A stretch of DNA of 64,000 nt from XN24 sp035514535 (lineage in GTDB: Bacteria; Pseudomonadota; Gammaproteobacteria; Steroidobacterales; XN24): assembly GCA_035514535.1 (NCBI GenBank), contig DATKAZ010000037.1, positions 1-64,000 on the forward strand. Direction: 5' to 3'. The translations under genes and the position numbers were made by a program. This document shows positions 8,351 to 17,568 of this stretch, in pieces. Each line of letters starts with the position of its first letter. Positions within the stretch are counted from its first letter, which is position 1. The notes beneath the pieces were generated by a model that saw only the letters and a program-made list of their open reading frames with translations, had not been told where the DNA came from and did not search any database.

Positions 8351-9157
8351 CTAGGTTCCTCCCAGCAGCCAGGCCGTGAGCATGAAGTTCAGGACCAGGA
8401 CGCTCAGCGAAGTATGCACCACGGCACGGGTCGTGGCGCGGCCGACGCCTTCGGCCGTCGGCACGCAATTGTACCCCTCGAAGACCGCCAGCATGCTGGC
8501 AGCGACGCCGAAGAAGATGCTCTTGATGATGCCGGACATCACGTCCTGTCCCAGTTCAACCTGGGCCTGCATCTGCGACCAGAATGCGCCCTCGTCCACG
8601 CCAAGGATGATTACGCCTTCCAGCCAGGCGCCGAAAATGCCCATGGCGCTGAAGATCACCGCGAGCAGCGGCATGGCGATGACCCCGCCGAGGAAGCGCG
8701 GCACGACAACCCGCTTGATCGGGTCCACCGCCATCATCTCCATGCCGGAGAGCTGGTCGGTCGCCCGCATCAGGCCGATCTCCGACGATAGCGCGGTGCC
8801 CGCACGGCCGGCGAACAGCAGCGCCGTGACGACCGGGCCGAGCTCGCGAGTCAGGCCGAGCGCAGCAACCATCCCGATCGTGTCTTCCGCGCCGAATTTC
8901 GACAGCGTGAGGTAGCCCTGCAGCGCCAGCACCATCCCGACGAACAGGCCCGCGAGCATGATGACGACCAGCGACTGGACGCCGGTCACGTAGACCTGCT
9001 TGATGATCAGGCGCGGGCGCGCCAGGGCATAGGGCGAATTGATGATCAGCCGCAACAGGAAAATCTGGCCCGCGCCGAAAGTCTGCAGGAACCCCCGCAG
9101 CGAATAGCCGATCTCGAGTGCGAGTCGGTTCAGGCCGCGGGCCGAGTCATTCTTCAT
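8351..9157 (-). CDS. mlaE: phospholipid ABC transporter permease MlaE
   Basis: This 268-residue integral membrane protein has the MlaE/permease signature GLFVGMVLALQGY and FAGRAGTALSSEIGLMRATDQL, plus several long hydrophobic helices. The start is set at MKNDSARG because the upstream codons of the open frame run toward the mlaF stop and show no membrane or family character. It forms the membrane dimer of the MlaFEDB complex. Confidence 0.92.
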   Translation of the reverse strand: MKNDSARGLNRLALEIGYSLRGFLQTFGAGQIFLLRLIINSPYALARPRLIIKQVYVTGVQSLVVIMLAGLFVGMVLALQGYLTLSKFGAEDTIGMVAALGLTRELGPVVTALLFAGRAGTALSSEIGLMRATDQLSGMEMMAVDPIKRVVVPRFLGGVIAMPLLAVIFSAMGIFGAWLEGVIILGVDEGAFWSQMQAQVELGQDVMSGIIKSIFFGVAASMLAVFEGYNCVPTAEGVGRATTRAVVHTSLSVLVLNFMLTAWLLGGT

Positions 9158-9173
9158 CGGGCCGGGACCGTCT

Positions 9174-10034
9174 CTACTTGCCGCCGCGGTCGAGCAGCTG
9201 CGCACCGTAATCCGGGGCGGGGTAATGAAACGGCACCGGTCCGTCCGCCATCCCGGTCATGAACTGCATGACCGTCGCGGAATGGTGATCCTGAAGGTCT
9301 TCCGGCGTACCGGAGGCGACGACCCGCCCGGCCGAGAGCAGGAAAGTGCAATCCGCGATCGAGGAGACTTCCTCGACATCGTGGGTGACGACCACGCTGG
9401 TGAGCCCGAGCGCATCGTTCATGCGCCGGATCAGGCGCACCACCACGCCCATCGAGATCGGGTCGAGGCCCACGAACGGCTCGTCGTAGTAAATGATCTC
9501 CGGGTCCATGACGATGGCACGCGCCAGCGCGACGCGCCGCGCCATCCCGCCCGAGAGCTGGGACGGCATCAGCTGCCAGGCCCCGCGCAGGCCCACGGCA
9601 TGCAGCTTCGTCAGCACGATGTGACGAATCAGCCGCTCCGGCAGCTTGGTATGTTCGCGCAGCGGGAAGGCCACATTCTCGTAGACGTTGAGGTCCGTCA
9701 GCAGCGCACCGTTCTGGAACAGCATGCCCACACGCTTGCGCATGCGGAACAGCTCGCGCCGGCTCATCTTCGTGATCTCCCCGCCGTCGAACAGGATGCT
9801 GCCCTGGTCGGGCAGCTCCTGGCCTGTGACGAGCCTCAGCAAGGTCGTCTTGCCGGTGCCGCTGGGCCCCATGATCGCCGTGACTCCGCCGCGCCGGATG
9901 TCGATATCCAGGTGGTTGAAGATCGTCGTCTGGCCGAGCGAATACGAAAGATTGCGAATGACGATGATGTTGTCATCGCCCCCGCATCCGGCGGGTGACT
10001 TGCGACTCGAAGGATCGCTCCCGGCGGGCGCCAT
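9174..10034 (-). CDS. mlaF: phospholipid ABC transporter ATPase MlaF
   Basis: This 286-residue ATPase has Walker A GPSGTGKTT, signature LSGGMARRVALARA and Walker B IIYYDEPFVGLDP, and drives lipid movement by MlaE. The first ~20 residues (MAPAGSDPSSRKSPAGCGGDD) precede the ABC core and have no equivalent in E. coli. A later start is possible. Its ATG abuts the TGA of the aldolase gene, with no intervening base. Confidence 0.92.
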   Translation of the reverse strand: MAPAGSDPSSRKSPAGCGGDDNIIVIRNLSYSLGQTTIFNHLDIDIRRGGVTAIMGPSGTGKTTLLRLVTGQELPDQGSILFDGGEITKMSRRELFRMRKRVGMLFQNGALLTDLNVYENVAFPLREHTKLPERLIRHIVLTKLHAVGLRGAWQLMPSQLSGGMARRVALARAIVMDPEIIYYDEPFVGLDPISMGVVVRLIRRMNDALGLTSVVVTHDVEEVSSIADCTFLLSAGRVVASGTPEDLQDHHSATVMQFMTGMADGPVPFHYPAPDYGAQLLDRGGK

Positions 10035-11057
10035 TCAGCCGGCCTCCGACTCGAGCCGGGGACTGTAGTCGCCGCTCCGAGCCAGGTGGTTCATGCGTGC
10101 CCGGTGCGTAAAGGCACGCGCGCCCGCCTCGCGGCGCGCGTCGGCGCCGCCCCAGGCCTTCAGCGCCGACGCCTGCAGCGCGCGACCATAGGAAAACGAG
10201 AGCTCCCAGGGATGCGGACCGAGCGCGTTCATGGCGTTCAGGTGCGCCGTGGCCTCCTCCTCGGACTGCCCGCCGGACAGGAAGGCGATGCCGGGCACGG
10301 CCGCCGGTACGTGGCGCCTCAGGCAGCGCACGGTGGCTTCGGCCACTTCCTCGATTCCCGCCCGCCGCGGGCAGTCCTGCCCGGCCACGATCATGTTCGG
10401 CTTCAGGACGATACCCTCCAGCGCGACGCGGTGGCGCGCCAGGGCGGCAAACACCTCGACCAGCACCGTGCTCGTGACCACCTCGCAGCGCGCGAGGTCG
10501 TGCTCGCCGTCCATCAACACCTCCGGCTCCACGATGGGCACGATATCGGCTTCCTGGCACAGCGCGGCGTAGCGCGCGAGGGCATGTGCATTGGCCTCGA
10601 TGCAGAAGCCGGTCGGAATCTCTTCGCCGATCGCGATGACTGCGCGCCACTTGGCGAAGCCCGCGCCCAGCCCATGGTATTCCTTGAGGCGCTTGCGCAG
10701 CCCGTCAAGGCCCTCGGTGACGGTCTCGCCCGGGAAGCCCGCCAGCGGCTTGGCCCCCGCATCCACCTTGATGCCGGGAACGATGCCGCGGCCGGCCAGC
10801 AACTCCGGAAACGGCACGCCGGCCATGCTCTGCTGGCGCAGCGTCTCGTCGAACAGGATCACGCCGCCGATCCACTCCTCGATGCCCGGCGCCGCGAACA
10901 GCATCTCGCGGTAGCTGCGCCGATGTTGCTCGGTGTTCTCCACTCCGATGGTGTCAAAGCGCTTCTTGATGGTGGGATGGCTTTCGTCCGCGGCCAGGAT
11001 CCCCTTGCCAGGTGCAACCATCGCCCGTGCCACCTTGTTCAATCCATCGAGGTTCAT
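10035..11057 (-). CDS. class I fructose-bisphosphate aldolase
   Basis: This 340-residue animal/plant-type class I aldolase cleaves fructose 1,6-bisphosphate through a Schiff base. Family landmarks are KGILAADES near the N-terminus, EPEVLMDG, the lysine loop GIVLKPNMI, and FLSGGQSEEEATAHLNAMN. The ATG at 11057 has GGAGG seven bases upstream. It is the first gene of the mla operon, which is not its usual place. There is no obvious metabolic link; the two are probably co-transcribed because no gap separates it from mlaF. Confidence 0.93.
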   Translation of the reverse strand: MNLDGLNKVARAMVAPGKGILAADESHPTIKKRFDTIGVENTEQHRRSYREMLFAAPGIEEWIGGVILFDETLRQQSMAGVPFPELLAGRGIVPGIKVDAGAKPLAGFPGETVTEGLDGLRKRLKEYHGLGAGFAKWRAVIAIGEEIPTGFCIEANAHALARYAALCQEADIVPIVEPEVLMDGEHDLARCEVVTSTVLVEVFAALARHRVALEGIVLKPNMIVAGQDCPRRAGIEEVAEATVRCLRRHVPAAVPGIAFLSGGQSEEEATAHLNAMNALGPHPWELSFSYGRALQASALKAWGGADARREAGARAFTHRARMNHLARSGDYSPRLESEAG

Positions 11058-11206
11058 TGCATCCTCCGGCTGTCCTTTCGAATCGCGGCCGGCGCCCGCG
11101 CGCAGACCCCCTTGCAAGCGTGAAATCCTACCACACGGCAGGTGGCCGACCGGGGCCGAATTCCACCCCCCAGCAGGCGTCCGGACGGGGCCCGCTGCCG
11201 GGAGGC

Positions 11207-11235
11207 TTGGCCTCGGGCCTAATCAGGACTAAAAT
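11207..11235 (+). promoter_or_regulatory. promoter of the suf operon
   Basis: TTGGCC (11207-11212) and TAAAAT (11230-11235) are separated by 17 bases and lie about 40 bases before the regulator start codon. The -10 box lies inside the palindrome at 11220-11246. Confidence 0.55.
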
Positions 11236-11246
11236 GGTCCCCATTA
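11220..11246. promoter_or_regulatory. Rrf2-type operator overlapping the suf -10 box
   Basis: TAATCAGGAC and GTCCCCATTA form an inverted repeat (8 of 10 bases paired) around a 7-base spacer. The core GACTAAAATGGTC matches the IscR type 1 pattern GACTA-N3-TAGTC with one difference. Its place over the -10 box and just before an Rrf2 gene suggests autorepression by the cluster-loaded regulator. Confidence 0.6.
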
Positions 11247-11277
11247 TTCAGGTCGACGCAGATTGCCGGAGTGACCG

Positions 11278-11757
11278 ATGTTGAAAATGAGTCGCCTCAC
11301 CGACTATGGAACCGGGGTGCTGGCTTACCTGGCCGGGGCCGGCGCCCGGCCGCACAGCACGAACGAGGTCGCCGAGGTGACCGGCCTGCCGGCGGCCACG
11401 GTCAGCAAGATCCTGAAGCTGCTGACCCGCGCAGGCCTGGTGACCTCGCATCGCGGTGCCCTGGGCGGATACGCGCTGGCCCGCCCCGCCGCGGAGATTA
11501 CCGCGGCCGAGGTGATCGACGCGCTCGAGGGTCCGGTCGCCCTCACGGAGTGCTCGATCGAGGACCGCAGCTGCGAGCTTGAGGCCTCGTGCCTGGTCGG
11601 GAACGCGTGGCAGCGGATCAATGTCGCAATCCGCCGCGCGCTCAGCGAGATCAGCCTCGCCGAGCTCGCGAGCATGCAGGCCGGCTACCGGCCGCGCGTC
11701 GACCTGAAACACATGGTGTCGTCGCCGGGAAAACTGGCGCGCCTGGAGCGCGGCTGA
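11278..11757 (+). CDS. Rrf2 family regulator of the SUF iron-sulfur system
   Basis: This 159-residue protein has an N-terminal winged helix (MSRLTDYGTGVLAYLA, PAATVSKILKLLTRAGLV) and the Rrf2 wing GALGGYALARP. Three cysteines (CSIEDRSCELEASC) are spaced to hold a [2Fe-2S] cluster. This matches the SUF regulator type known from Xanthomonas-like bacteria. It heads the suf operon, 20 bases before sufB, and an Rrf2-type palindrome covers its promoter. It probably represses suf when clusters are abundant. ATG at 11278 or at 11287 (MSRL) may be used. Confidence 0.88.
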   Translation: MLKMSRLTDYGTGVLAYLAGAGARPHSTNEVAEVTGLPAATVSKILKLLTRAGLVTSHRGALGGYALARPAAEITAAEVIDALEGPVALTECSIEDRSCELEASCLVGNAWQRINVAIRRALSEISLAELASMQAGYRPRVDLKHMVSSPGKLARLERG

Positions 11758-11777
11758 AGCCGCGGGGAGATTAGCAG

Positions 11778-13226
11778 ATGGCCAGTGGCCAGCAAGACGT
11801 CGAACAGCTCGTAGCACGCAAGTATCGCCACGGCTTCGTGACGGATATCGAGTCCGACACGGTGGCGCCGGGGCTCGATGAGTCCGTGATCCGGCATATC
11901 TCGCTGAAAAAGGGCGAACCCGAATTCCTGCTCCAGTGGCGCCTGAAAGCGTACGAGAACTGGCTCACGATGCAAGAGCCCGACTGGGCGAAGGTGCGCA
12001 TCGCGCCGATCGACTACCAGGCGATTTCCTACTACTCGGCGCCGAAGAAGAAGACCGACGGCCCGAAGAGTCTCGACGAGGTCGACCCCAAGCTGCTCGA
12101 GACCTACGACAAGCTCGGGATACCGCTGCACGAGCGGGCCAGGCTCGCGGGCGTCGCGGTGGACGCGGTGTTCGACAGTGTCTCCGTAACGACGACCTTC
12201 AAGAAGAAGCTGCGGGAAGCCGGCGTCATATTCTGCCCCTTTTCCGAGGCCGTGAAAGAGCATCCGGAATTGCTCGAGCAATATCTCGGCACGGTGGTGC
12301 CGACCGGCGACAATTTCTTCGCGGCACTGAACTCGGCGGTGTTCACTGACGGCTCCTTCGTCTTCATCCCGAAAGGCGTGCGCTGCCCGATGGAGCTGTC
12401 TACTTACTTCCGCATCAATGCCGCCAACACGGGGCAGTTCGAGCGCACCCTGATCATCGCGGAGGAAGGCAGCCACGTCAGCTACCTCGAGGGCTGCACG
12501 GCCCCGATGCGCGACGAGAACCAGCTGCATGCCGCGGTCGTGGAACTCATCGCGCTCGACGATGCCGTGATCAAGTACTCGACCGTGCAGAACTGGTATC
12601 CGGGCGACGAGAACGGCCTTGGCGGAATCTATAATTTCGTCACCAAGCGCGGCGATTGTCGCGGGCGGAATTCAAAGATTTCATGGACCCAGGTCGAAAC
12701 CGGGTCCGCGATCACCTGGAAGTACCCCAGCTGCATCCTGCGCGGAGACAACTCGGTCGGTGAGTTCTACTCGGTGGCACTGACCAACAATTACCAGCAG
12801 GCCGATACCGGCACGAAGATGATTCACATCGGCCGCAATACCCGCAGCACGATCGTCTCGAAGGGCATTTCCGCAGGCCACGGGCAGAACGCATATCGCG
12901 GGCTGGTGAAGATCCTGCCCACGGCCGAAGGTGCGCGCAATCACACGCAATGCGACTCGCTGCTGATGGGACCGGAGTGTGGCGCCCACACGTTCCCGTA
13001 CATGGAAATCCGCAACCCCAGCGCCGTCGTGGAACACGAGGCGACGACCTCAAAGATCAGCGAGGACCAGTTGTTCTACTGCCGCCAGCGCGGCATCTCG
13101 GAAGAAGACGCGGTCAACATGATCGTCAACGGCTTTTGCAAGGACGTGTTCCGCGAGTTGCCGATGGAGTTCGCCGTGGAGGCGCAGAACCTGCTGAGCG
13201 TCAGCCTTGAAGGCGCGGTCGGATAA
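11778..13226 (+). CDS. sufB: Fe-S cluster assembly scaffold SufB
   Basis: This 482-residue protein is the scaffold subunit of the SufBC2D complex and receives sulfur from SufS. Conserved blocks include PTGDNFFAALNSAVFTDGSF, SHVSYLEGCTAPMRDENQLHAAVVELIA, NFVTKRGDCRGRNSKISWTQ and the C-terminal EHEATTSKISEDQLFYCRQRG. Length equals the family norm. It follows the regulator by 20 bases and precedes sufC by 19. Confidence 0.96.
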   Translation: MASGQQDVEQLVARKYRHGFVTDIESDTVAPGLDESVIRHISLKKGEPEFLLQWRLKAYENWLTMQEPDWAKVRIAPIDYQAISYYSAPKKKTDGPKSLDEVDPKLLETYDKLGIPLHERARLAGVAVDAVFDSVSVTTTFKKKLREAGVIFCPFSEAVKEHPELLEQYLGTVVPTGDNFFAALNSAVFTDGSFVFIPKGVRCPMELSTYFRINAANTGQFERTLIIAEEGSHVSYLEGCTAPMRDENQLHAAVVELIALDDAVIKYSTVQNWYPGDENGLGGIYNFVTKRGDCRGRNSKISWTQVETGSAITWKYPSCILRGDNSVGEFYSVALTNNYQQADTGTKMIHIGRNTRSTIVSKGISAGHGQNAYRGLVKILPTAEGARNHTQCDSLLMGPECGAHTFPYMEIRNPSAVVEHEATTSKISEDQLFYCRQRGISEEDAVNMIVNGFCKDVFRELPMEFAVEAQNLLSVSLEGAVG

Positions 13227-13245
13227 GCAAACAGGAATGAGTTCA

Positions 13246-14001
13246 ATGTTGAGCATAAAGAATCTGAGTGCCCGCGCCGGCGAGCGCGACATCCTCAACG
13301 GCCTCAGCCTCGAGGTCGGAGCAGGCGAGGTCCATGCCATCATGGGCCCCAACGGCTCCGGCAAGAGCACCCTCGCCGGCGTGCTGGCCGGCCGGCCGGA
13401 CCTCGAAGTCACCAGCGGGAACGTCAGTTACCAGGGCCGTGACCTGCTGGCGATGGACCCGGAGGAGCGCGCCCGCGAAGGTGTGTTCCTGGCCTTCCAG
13501 TATCCCGTCGAGATCCCGGGCGTGAACAACGTGTACCTGCTCAAGGCGGCGCTGAACGCGATCCGCAAGCATCGCGGCGATTCACAACTCGACGCATTCG
13601 AGTTCCTCGCCATCGTCAAGGACAAGATGAAGCTCATGCAGATGGGCGATGACTTCCTGAATCGAGGCGTCAACGAAGGCTTTTCCGGCGGGGAGAAGAA
13701 ACGCAACGAGATCCTGCAGATGGCGGTTCTCGAGCCGAGGTTGGCCGTTCTCGACGAGACGGACTCCGGGCTCGACATCGATGCCCTCAAGGTGGTCGCC
13801 GAAGGCGTCAACAGCCTGCGCTCGCCGCAGCGTTCCATGGTCGTGGTGACGCACTATCAGCGCCTTCTCGACTATATCGTGCCGGATTTCGTCCACGTGC
13901 TTTCCGCCGGCAGGATCGTCCGCACCGGCGGCCGGGAACTGGCGCTGGAACTCGAGGAGCGCGGCTACGACTGGCTGCGCGACGGAGCAGACGCCGCATG
14001 A
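13246..14001 (+). CDS. sufC: Fe-S assembly ATPase SufC
   Basis: This ABC-type ATPase of 251 residues has Walker A GPNGSGKST, signature FSGGEKKRNEI and Walker B LAVLDETDSGLD. The start MLSIKN is chosen because known SufC proteins begin this way and AGGA lies nine bases upstream. An ATG at 13237 would add three residues. It drives conformational change of SufBC2D. Its TGA overlaps the sufD ATG by four bases. Confidence 0.94.
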   Translation: MLSIKNLSARAGERDILNGLSLEVGAGEVHAIMGPNGSGKSTLAGVLAGRPDLEVTSGNVSYQGRDLLAMDPEERAREGVFLAFQYPVEIPGVNNVYLLKAALNAIRKHRGDSQLDAFEFLAIVKDKMKLMQMGDDFLNRGVNEGFSGGEKKRNEILQMAVLEPRLAVLDETDSGLDIDALKVVAEGVNSLRSPQRSMVVVTHYQRLLDYIVPDFVHVLSAGRIVRTGGRELALELEERGYDWLRDGADAA

Positions 14002-15311
14002 GAGCCGCCGCTGCCGAACTCGCCGTCCCGGTGCCGCGGCTGCCCGACTGGATCGAGTCGGCCGCCGCCGCTGCCACCGGCCCGGACTGGTTGACGGCAC
14101 TTCGCCGCGAAGGGCTGCTGCACTTTGCGACGGCCGGATTTCCGACGCGGCGGGACGAGGACTGGAAGTACACGGACCTGAAGCTCGTGGCGCGACGCAG
14201 CTTCGCCGCGAGTGCGAACGCCACCCTGGTCGTGCCCGAAATCGAGGGCCTGGAGGGACCGGTCCTCGTATTCATCAATGGCCGGCTCGCCGAGAGTCGC
14301 AACTTGCCTGCGGGCGTTTCCGCGGCGACCTTGTCCAGCGCATTCGCGGCAGACGACCCGGCGTGCCGCGAGCTGCTCGGACGGATCGCGGACCCGGCCC
14401 GCCATCGTTTTGCCGCACTGTCCACTGCCCTGTTCGGCGACGGCGTGCTGCTCGATCTGCCGGACGACACCGCGCTCGCTGAGCCGATCAGGCTGGTATT
14501 CCTGGCCGGCGGCGACGCCGGCCCCGTGCTGGCGTGCCCCAGGGTGCTGGTGCGTGCCGGCGCCCGCAGCCAGGCGACGCTCATAGAACATTACGGCGCG
14601 GGGTCGGGCGAGTCGCTTAGCCTGGCGGTCACCGAGCTGGCGCTGGGACCCGGCGCACATCTGGAGCACTACCGCCTGCAAGCCGAATCCGGCGATGCGT
14701 TCCACCTCGGCGTGCTCGCCGCAAGGCTGCAGCCCGATGCAGCCCTTGTCAGCCATAACCTTTCCGTCGGCGGCCGCATCGCGCGACTCGATCTCGACGT
14801 CGAGTGCGCCGGCTCAGGGGCAAGGGTCGAGATGAACGGCCTTTACCTCGCGCGCGGGAGGCAGCATGTCGATAGCCACACGCGAGTAGATCATGCCGTG
14901 CCGCACACGACCAGCGACCAGTTATACCGGGGCGTGCTCGCGGGCAGGAGCCGCGCGGTATTCAACGGCAAGGCCATCGTCCATCCCGGCGCCGCGGGCA
15001 CCGACGCGCGCCAGGCGAATGCCAACCTGCTGTTGTCGCCGGAGGCGGAAGTCGACACCAAGCCTGAGCTCGAGATTTACGCGGACGACGTGAAGTGTGC
15101 GCACGGCGCCACTACCGGCCAGCTGGACGACACGGCGCTGTTCTACCTGCGTTCGCGCGGTATCGACGAGCACACTGCGAAGAGCCTGCTGACCTTCGCA
15201 TTCGCCGATACCGTGCTGACGCGCATGAGCCTCGCACCGTTGCGCCGCCATGCCGAACAGCTCGTCGTCGGGCGCCTGCCGGACGCGGACCTGATCAGGG
15301 AGTTCACATGA
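13998..15311 (+). CDS. sufD: Fe-S assembly protein SufD
   Basis: This protein of 437 residues shares the beta-helix core of SufB: NFNGKAIVHPGAAGTDARQ-type block, KPELEIYADDVKCAHGATTGQLD, LFYLRSRGID. The N-terminal half is less conserved, but RRDEDWKYTDLK is typical. It pairs with SufB in the scaffold. It overlaps sufC and sufS by four bases each, so the three are translationally coupled. Confidence 0.93.
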   Translation: MRAAAAELAVPVPRLPDWIESAAAAATGPDWLTALRREGLLHFATAGFPTRRDEDWKYTDLKLVARRSFAASANATLVVPEIEGLEGPVLVFINGRLAESRNLPAGVSAATLSSAFAADDPACRELLGRIADPARHRFAALSTALFGDGVLLDLPDDTALAEPIRLVFLAGGDAGPVLACPRVLVRAGARSQATLIEHYGAGSGESLSLAVTELALGPGAHLEHYRLQAESGDAFHLGVLAARLQPDAALVSHNLSVGGRIARLDLDVECAGSGARVEMNGLYLARGRQHVDSHTRVDHAVPHTTSDQLYRGVLAGRSRAVFNGKAIVHPGAAGTDARQANANLLLSPEAEVDTKPELEIYADDVKCAHGATTGQLDDTALFYLRSRGIDEHTAKSLLTFAFADTVLTRMSLAPLRRHAEQLVVGRLPDADLIREFT

Positions 15312-16564
15312 GCGAGGCGCGCCTCAAGACTGTCACGGCCCCCAACGCCTTCGACGTGGAGCGCGTGCGGCGGGATTTCCCGATCCTGCACCAGCGTGTC
15401 CACGACCAGCCGCTCGTCTACCTGGACAACGCCGCCTCGGCGCAGCGCCCGGAGGCCGTGATCGACGCGATATCGCAGTACTACCGGCGCGACCACGCCA
15501 ACGTTCATCGCGGTGTGCATACGCTCAGCCAGCGCGCGACGGAGGCATACGAGGGCGCGCGCGAGAAAGTGCGTCGCTTCATCAACGCCGCAACGACGAA
15601 GGAAATCATCTTCACGCGCGGCACCACCGAGGCCATCAACCTCGTGGCCCAGAGCTGGGGCCGCGCCAGGCTGCGCGACGGCGACGAGGTCGTCATCAGC
15701 CACCTCGAGCACCATGCCAACATCGTGCCCTGGCAGATGCTCTGTGCGCAGACCGGGGCGACGCTCAGGGTCATCCCGATGACGCCGGCCGGGGAGATCG
15801 ACCTCGACGCGGCGCGCGGCATCATCGGCGCGCGCACGCGCATGCTCGCCTTCGGCCACGTGTCGAATGCGCTCGGGACCATCCACCCCGTGGCGGAGCT
15901 GGTCGCGATGGCACGTTCGGTGGGCGCGCTGGTACTGCTCGACGGCGCACAGGGCGTGCCGCACATGCGCGTTGACGTGCAGGCACTGGATTGCGATTTT
16001 TACGCCTTTTCAGCCCACAAGATGTTCGGCCCGACGGGGATCGGCGTGTTGTGGGGTCGCGAAGAACTCCTCTCGGCCATGCCGCCGTGGCAGGGCGGCG
16101 GCGACATGATTCTCTCCGTCAGCTTCGAGAAGACGACCTATAACGAGTTGCCCTGGAAGTTCGAGGCCGGCACGCCGCACATCGCGGGCGCGATCGGGCT
16201 CGGCGCCGCCATCGACTACCTCGACGGCATCGATTTCGACCAGGCTTCCGCCTGGGAGAACGAATTGCTCGCGTACGCAACCGAAGCGCTGGGCGCGATC
16301 GAGGGCCTGAGGATTATCGGCACGGCGCCGCACAAGGCAGCCGTAATCTCGTTTGCGCTTGACGGCGTGCACCCGCACGACATCGGGACGATCGTGGATC
16401 ACGCCGGCGTCGCCATCCGCACGGGACATCATTGTGCAATGCCGGTCATGGAATATTATGGTGTGCCCGCGACGGCACGCGCGTCCTTCGCTTTCTACAA
16501 CACGAAAGCGGAGGCCGACCGCCTCGTCGCAGCACTGTTGCGGGCACGGGAGGTCTTCGCCTGA
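15308..16564 (+). CDS. sufS: cysteine desulfurase SufS
   Basis: This class V aminotransferase-fold enzyme of 418 residues releases sulfur from cysteine. Visible are the N-terminal YLDNAASAQRP, the PLP histidine region ISHLEHHANIVPW, the PLP lysine in FSAHKMFGPTG, and the persulfide cysteine in RTGHHCAMP (residue 376). The start ATG overlaps the sufD stop. An open frame extends upstream to 15095, but that part is a shadow of sufD. Its partner here is SufU, not SufE. Confidence 0.96.
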   Translation: MSEARLKTVTAPNAFDVERVRRDFPILHQRVHDQPLVYLDNAASAQRPEAVIDAISQYYRRDHANVHRGVHTLSQRATEAYEGAREKVRRFINAATTKEIIFTRGTTEAINLVAQSWGRARLRDGDEVVISHLEHHANIVPWQMLCAQTGATLRVIPMTPAGEIDLDAARGIIGARTRMLAFGHVSNALGTIHPVAELVAMARSVGALVLLDGAQGVPHMRVDVQALDCDFYAFSAHKMFGPTGIGVLWGREELLSAMPPWQGGGDMILSVSFEKTTYNELPWKFEAGTPHIAGAIGLGAAIDYLDGIDFDQASAWENELLAYATEALGAIEGLRIIGTAPHKAAVISFALDGVHPHDIGTIVDHAGVAIRTGHHCAMPVMEYYGVPATARASFAFYNTKAEADRLVAALLRAREVFA

Positions 16565-17007
16565 TGGATATTGCCGACCTCTATCGCGATGTGATCGTCG
16601 ACCACAACCGCAACCCGCGAAACTTCCGCAAGATCCCCCCGCCCTGCCGGCACGCCGAGGGGCTGAACCCGCTGTGCGGCGACAAGCTCCAGGTCTATCT
16701 GCGCGTGGACCCGGAAGGCCACATCCAGGACGTCTCGTTCGAAGGCTCCGGTTGTGCCATTTCCGTCGCCTCCGCGTCGCTCATGACGGAGACCTTGAAG
16801 GGTCGCACCTGCGAGGAAGCCGAGACTCTCTTCGAGCGCGTTCACGGGATGCTGACGGGCAACGAGGAAGCCGACCTCGCCGCAATCGGCAAGCTGGCCG
16901 CGTTGGCCGGCGTGCGCGAGTATCCGACCCGCGTCAAGTGTGCCAGCCTGTGCTGGCACACCGTACATTCCGCCCTTGGCGAGGGCGGCACTATCAGTAC
17001 CGAGTAG
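16564..17007 (+). CDS. sufU: SufU-type sulfurtransferase
   Basis: This 147-residue IscU-like protein has the three zinc cysteines of SufU: NPLCGD, GSGCAIS and RVKCASLC. It also has the ~18-residue insertion (GMLTGNEEADLAAIGKL) that separates SufU from IscU. SufU takes the persulfide from SufS by a ligand swap. An extra cysteine follows the third ligand (KCASLCW), where Ser is more common. TGATG couples it to sufS. Confidence 0.92.
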   Translation: MDIADLYRDVIVDHNRNPRNFRKIPPPCRHAEGLNPLCGDKLQVYLRVDPEGHIQDVSFEGSGCAISVASASLMTETLKGRTCEEAETLFERVHGMLTGNEEADLAAIGKLAALAGVREYPTRVKCASLCWHTVHSALGEGGTISTE

Positions 17008-17016
17008 AAGGCAGTC

Positions 17017-17568
17017 ATGTACGGACAAGACAGCGAACCCGTAACCCTGGCGAGAGACTGTACGGCCATCATCGTGCCGGCCGGCGATCAGGTGATCCTG
17101 CGCAAGGGTGCCCGGGGACTGATCACCCAGGCGCTCGGCGGCAGTTTCACGATCTATCTCGACGGCAATCTGTTCCGCATTTCCGGGGAGGATGCCGATG
17201 CGCTCGGCAAGGACCCGGTGATGCCGCCCGAACTGGCGCCGGACGCAGCGGACGAAGACGTCGAGGACCTGGTCTGGGAGCAGCTGCGCACCTGTTTCGA
17301 CCCCGAGATCCCGATCAACGTCGTGGACCTCGGATTGATCTACGAATGCAAGCTGCAGGCGGCCGAGGACGGCATGCGGGATGTCGAGGTCATGATGACC
17401 TTGACCGCGCCCGGCTGCGGCATGGGCGAAGTGCTGGTGATGGACGTGAAGGACAAGCTCGAGATCATCCCGACCATCCGCGAGGCACGCGTCGAGCTGA
17501 CCTTCGACCCCCCGTGGAACCGTGACATGATGTCGGAAGCGGCGCGCCTGCAGACCGGGATATTCTGA
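17017..17568 (+). CDS. sufT: Fe-S maturation factor SufT (MIP18/DUF59 domain)
   Basis: This 183-residue protein has an N-terminal SufT-specific region (residues 1-75, rich in beta strands) and a C-terminal MIP18/DUF59 domain (CFDPEIPINVVDLGLIYEC, MTLTAPGCGMGEVLVMDVKDKL). The conserved DPEIP-D and TAPGC motifs are intact. SufT helps load clusters under high demand. It lies 9 bases after sufU and overlaps the Rieske gene by one base. Confidence 0.93.
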   Translation: MYGQDSEPVTLARDCTAIIVPAGDQVILRKGARGLITQALGGSFTIYLDGNLFRISGEDADALGKDPVMPPELAPDAADEDVEDLVWEQLRTCFDPEIPINVVDLGLIYECKLQAAEDGMRDVEVMMTLTAPGCGMGEVLVMDVKDKLEIIPTIREARVELTFDPPWNRDMMSEAARLQTGIF

